Under the pieces are notes generated by a model that was not told the DNA's origin, made no database searches, and saw only the letters and a program-made list of their open reading frames with translations. 64,000 nt of DNA, from NCBI GenBank assembly GCA_041672395.1, contig JBAYZS010000007.1, forward strand, positions 14,406 to 78,405. Reading direction: 5' to 3'. The stretch comes from UBA5287 sp041672395. Lineage in GTDB: Bacteria; Bacteroidota; Bacteroidia; Bacteroidales; Dysgonomonadaceae. Positions 62,661 to 64,000 of this stretch are shown piece by piece. Each line of letters opens with the position of its first letter. The first letter of the stretch is position 1. The position numbers and the translations under genes were made by a program.

Positions 62661-64000
62661 TTACATTCCTGAAGCCATTAAAGCAGGATTTACCCTTAAC
62701 TCATGCGTCACAGAAGAGAAAACCGGCGGAATATAAGGTTCAATATCTTTTTTCATATTGATAGCCTTTCCCGGATTGACTATTCTAAGATCTATTAGAG
62801 GCGGAATATAACCGTTATCTGGTATGTGGAGAACCCCATCATCTTTTCCATCGGTATTTGGATTGAATCCCCAAGGATTTCGCATTGTAAACAAAGCACT
62901 TGAATCAGTTGAGTACATAAACGTAAAAGCGTGACCAGTAACTGTTTTTGTGTTACCAAATTGTACTGCCTGATTGAATCCTCCAATCACAAGTTTTCCC
63001 TCATCCAACGAAGCTTCGACAGCTCTTTTTAGTTGTTCATTGTTTAAAACACCCGGAGAAAAAGCAAAGCTCCCGCCATCCCCAGTAAACAGAGGAGGCA
63101 CGTGTTCACTACCAATTCCTCCAATATCTGGATTTACTTTATAAATAACATTATATTTCATTATTGCTTTTTCGAATATTGTGCTCCAACAAGCCTTGTC
63201 GCTTTTACTTGATACAGCAGCTATTCTCTTGTTATCTTTTCTTACAAGAAAAGTTGATGAAACCGTTAGTTTGACTGCTTTTCCCTGAGGATCAAACATA
63301 TCTATGGTATAAGTTTTATCTCCATTATCTTTTATGATAGATTTAATAAAATCCGGATATAAATAAGCCATAGAAGCAAGAGCCGCAATACCACCACAAT
63401 CACCAATATCGTGTTGATTTATATCGGCCGGTACAGGTTCTCCAAAAGGATAAAGTGTAACAGGCAATTCTTTCCATTCCGCACTGTTATTTAAACTTCC
63501 CGGAGCAGGAGGTTCATTATTTGGATCCAACAACCATGTTATATCAGAGTCGGTAGTTACATGTCGGTTTTCATAATGTTTGCCCATTGTCGTCTGCGAT
63601 GAAGCAGAAAACCCTGATGCAAAGCGCATTAAATCCTCCATTGAGATGGGTTTTTTCAGTCCCCATTCAGCCATCTGCGTTAGATCTCCTCCATTATTGG
63701 CCGTTATATCTAATTTGAAATACAAATAAGGTGTTTTGTCATTTATTGAGAATTTCTTTTTCGATTTTCGTTCAGTAAACACAAAGTCATTTTTTGTATC
63801 CAATATTGTCCATGTTACACTGTCGTTTGATGCAGATAAAGTCCACGATTTAGGATCATATTTTTGATCACTAGAAGTAGACGTCAAGTGATATTCTTCG
63901 ACATTTACCGCGGAATTACCTTTCCATACTATCCAAACCTTGTTATAATTAGCTGTATATTTTGTATCAGCGTTATTATCAACAATCTTATCAATATCTT
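62661..64000 (-). CDS. Secreted calpain-like (C2) cysteine protease with F5/8C domain, N-terminus outside the window
   Basis: The frame is open from its stop at 62661 to the window edge, so the true start lies beyond 64000. A visible start-like TTG at 63887 is internal. The 446 visible residues begin with a discoidin-like (F5/8 type C) region, NADTKYTANYNKVWIVWKGN followed by WTLSASNDSVTW and ending TQMAEWGL. A calpain-like protease domain follows: the Cys site HDIGDCGGIAALAS (near 63400), the His site TGHAFTF (near 62930) and the Asn site TMRNPWGFNP (near 62875), all three catalytic elements present. P. gingivalis Tpr is a known Bacteroidetes C2 protease. No T9SS C-terminal sorting domain is seen; it ends RVNPALMASGM. 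Confidence 0.8.
   Translation of the reverse strand, partial: DIDKIVDNNADTKYTANYNKVWIVWKGNSAVNVEEYHLTSTSSDQKYDPKSWTLSASNDSVTWTILDTKNDFVFTERKSKKKFSINDKTPYLYFKLDITANNGGDLTQMAEWGLKKPISMEDLMRFASGFSASSQTTMGKHYENRHVTTDSDITWLLDPNNEPPAPGSLNNSAEWKELPVTLYPFGEPVPADINQHDIGDCGGIAALASMAYLYPDFIKSIIKDNGDKTYTIDMFDPQGKAVKLTVSSTFLVRKDNKRIAAVSSKSDKACWSTIFEKAIMKYNVIYKVNPDIGGIGSEHVPPLFTGDGGSFAFSPGVLNNEQLKRAVEASLDEGKLVIGGFNQAVQFGNTKTVTGHAFTFMYSTDSSALFTMRNPWGFNPNTDGKDDGVLHIPDNGYIPPLIDLRIVNPGKAINMKKDIEPYIPPVFSSVTHELRVNPALMASGM

Overview
The window reads as a chromosomal stretch of an anaerobic member of the Bacteroidales (phylum Bacteroidota). AT-rich DNA, genes mostly without Shine-Dalgarno sequences, promoters of the Bacteroidetes TTG-N19/20-TAnnTTTG type and many phylum-typical families (DUF3316, DUF4293, DUF4834, DUF5686, Rpb6-like omega, BamD, thioester-less alpha-2-macroglobulin) support this. 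Fermentative metabolism is suggested by a single-chain pyruvate:ferredoxin oxidoreductase, pyruvate kinase, cobalamin-dependent MetH and the mutase chaperone MeaB. Genus cannot be fixed from the window.

Layout. 1-3195: parC followed by a DUF3316 gene (cut by the window edge). 3489-7930: an M48 lipoprotein metalloprotease, a complete IS1182-like insertion sequence (4441-6253), and the bamD-rpoZ-DUF4293 operon. 8048-13583: a Crp/Fnr regulator, a DUF5686 barrel protein and a padR-pspC envelope-stress operon. 13584-13979 is non-coding and carries a degenerate 11-bp periodic array. 13980-18601: a LysM/periplasmic-binding fusion with a beta-barrel partner, a small lipoprotein and dnaB. 18811-23508: dsbD-mazG-zinc-ribbon operon, then DUF2179 and threonine aldolase on the other strand. 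23774-31765: a GH31 lipoprotein (probable alpha-xylosidase) and the smpB-transporter-like-metH operon. 31906-32943: pssA and DUF4834.

The most notable locus is 33280-37823: four tightly spaced genes (an AONS-family PLP acyltransferase, a threonine-synthase-fold PLP enzyme with N-terminal zinc ribbon, an SDR reductase and a two-domain VOC protein) closed by a strong terminator. The first three match, step for step, what is needed to make cysteate, condense it with a fatty acyl group and reduce the ketone, i.e. sulfonolipid (capnine-type) synthesis; the VOC protein has no assigned role. This is inference from fold and gene order.

37887-43365 is an operon aroQ-pyk-O-methyltransferase-rbfA-lolE-like-ugd. 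43524-54582 holds nifJ, ansA, an SDR gene, osmC-like, pgk, pheT and yebC, mostly housekeeping. A tRNA-Glu(CTC) lies at 54647-54718. The right end has meaB, a DUF1573 protein, a 1960-residue thioester-less alpha-2-macroglobulin and a partial secreted calpain-like protease with an F5/8C domain that runs off the window.
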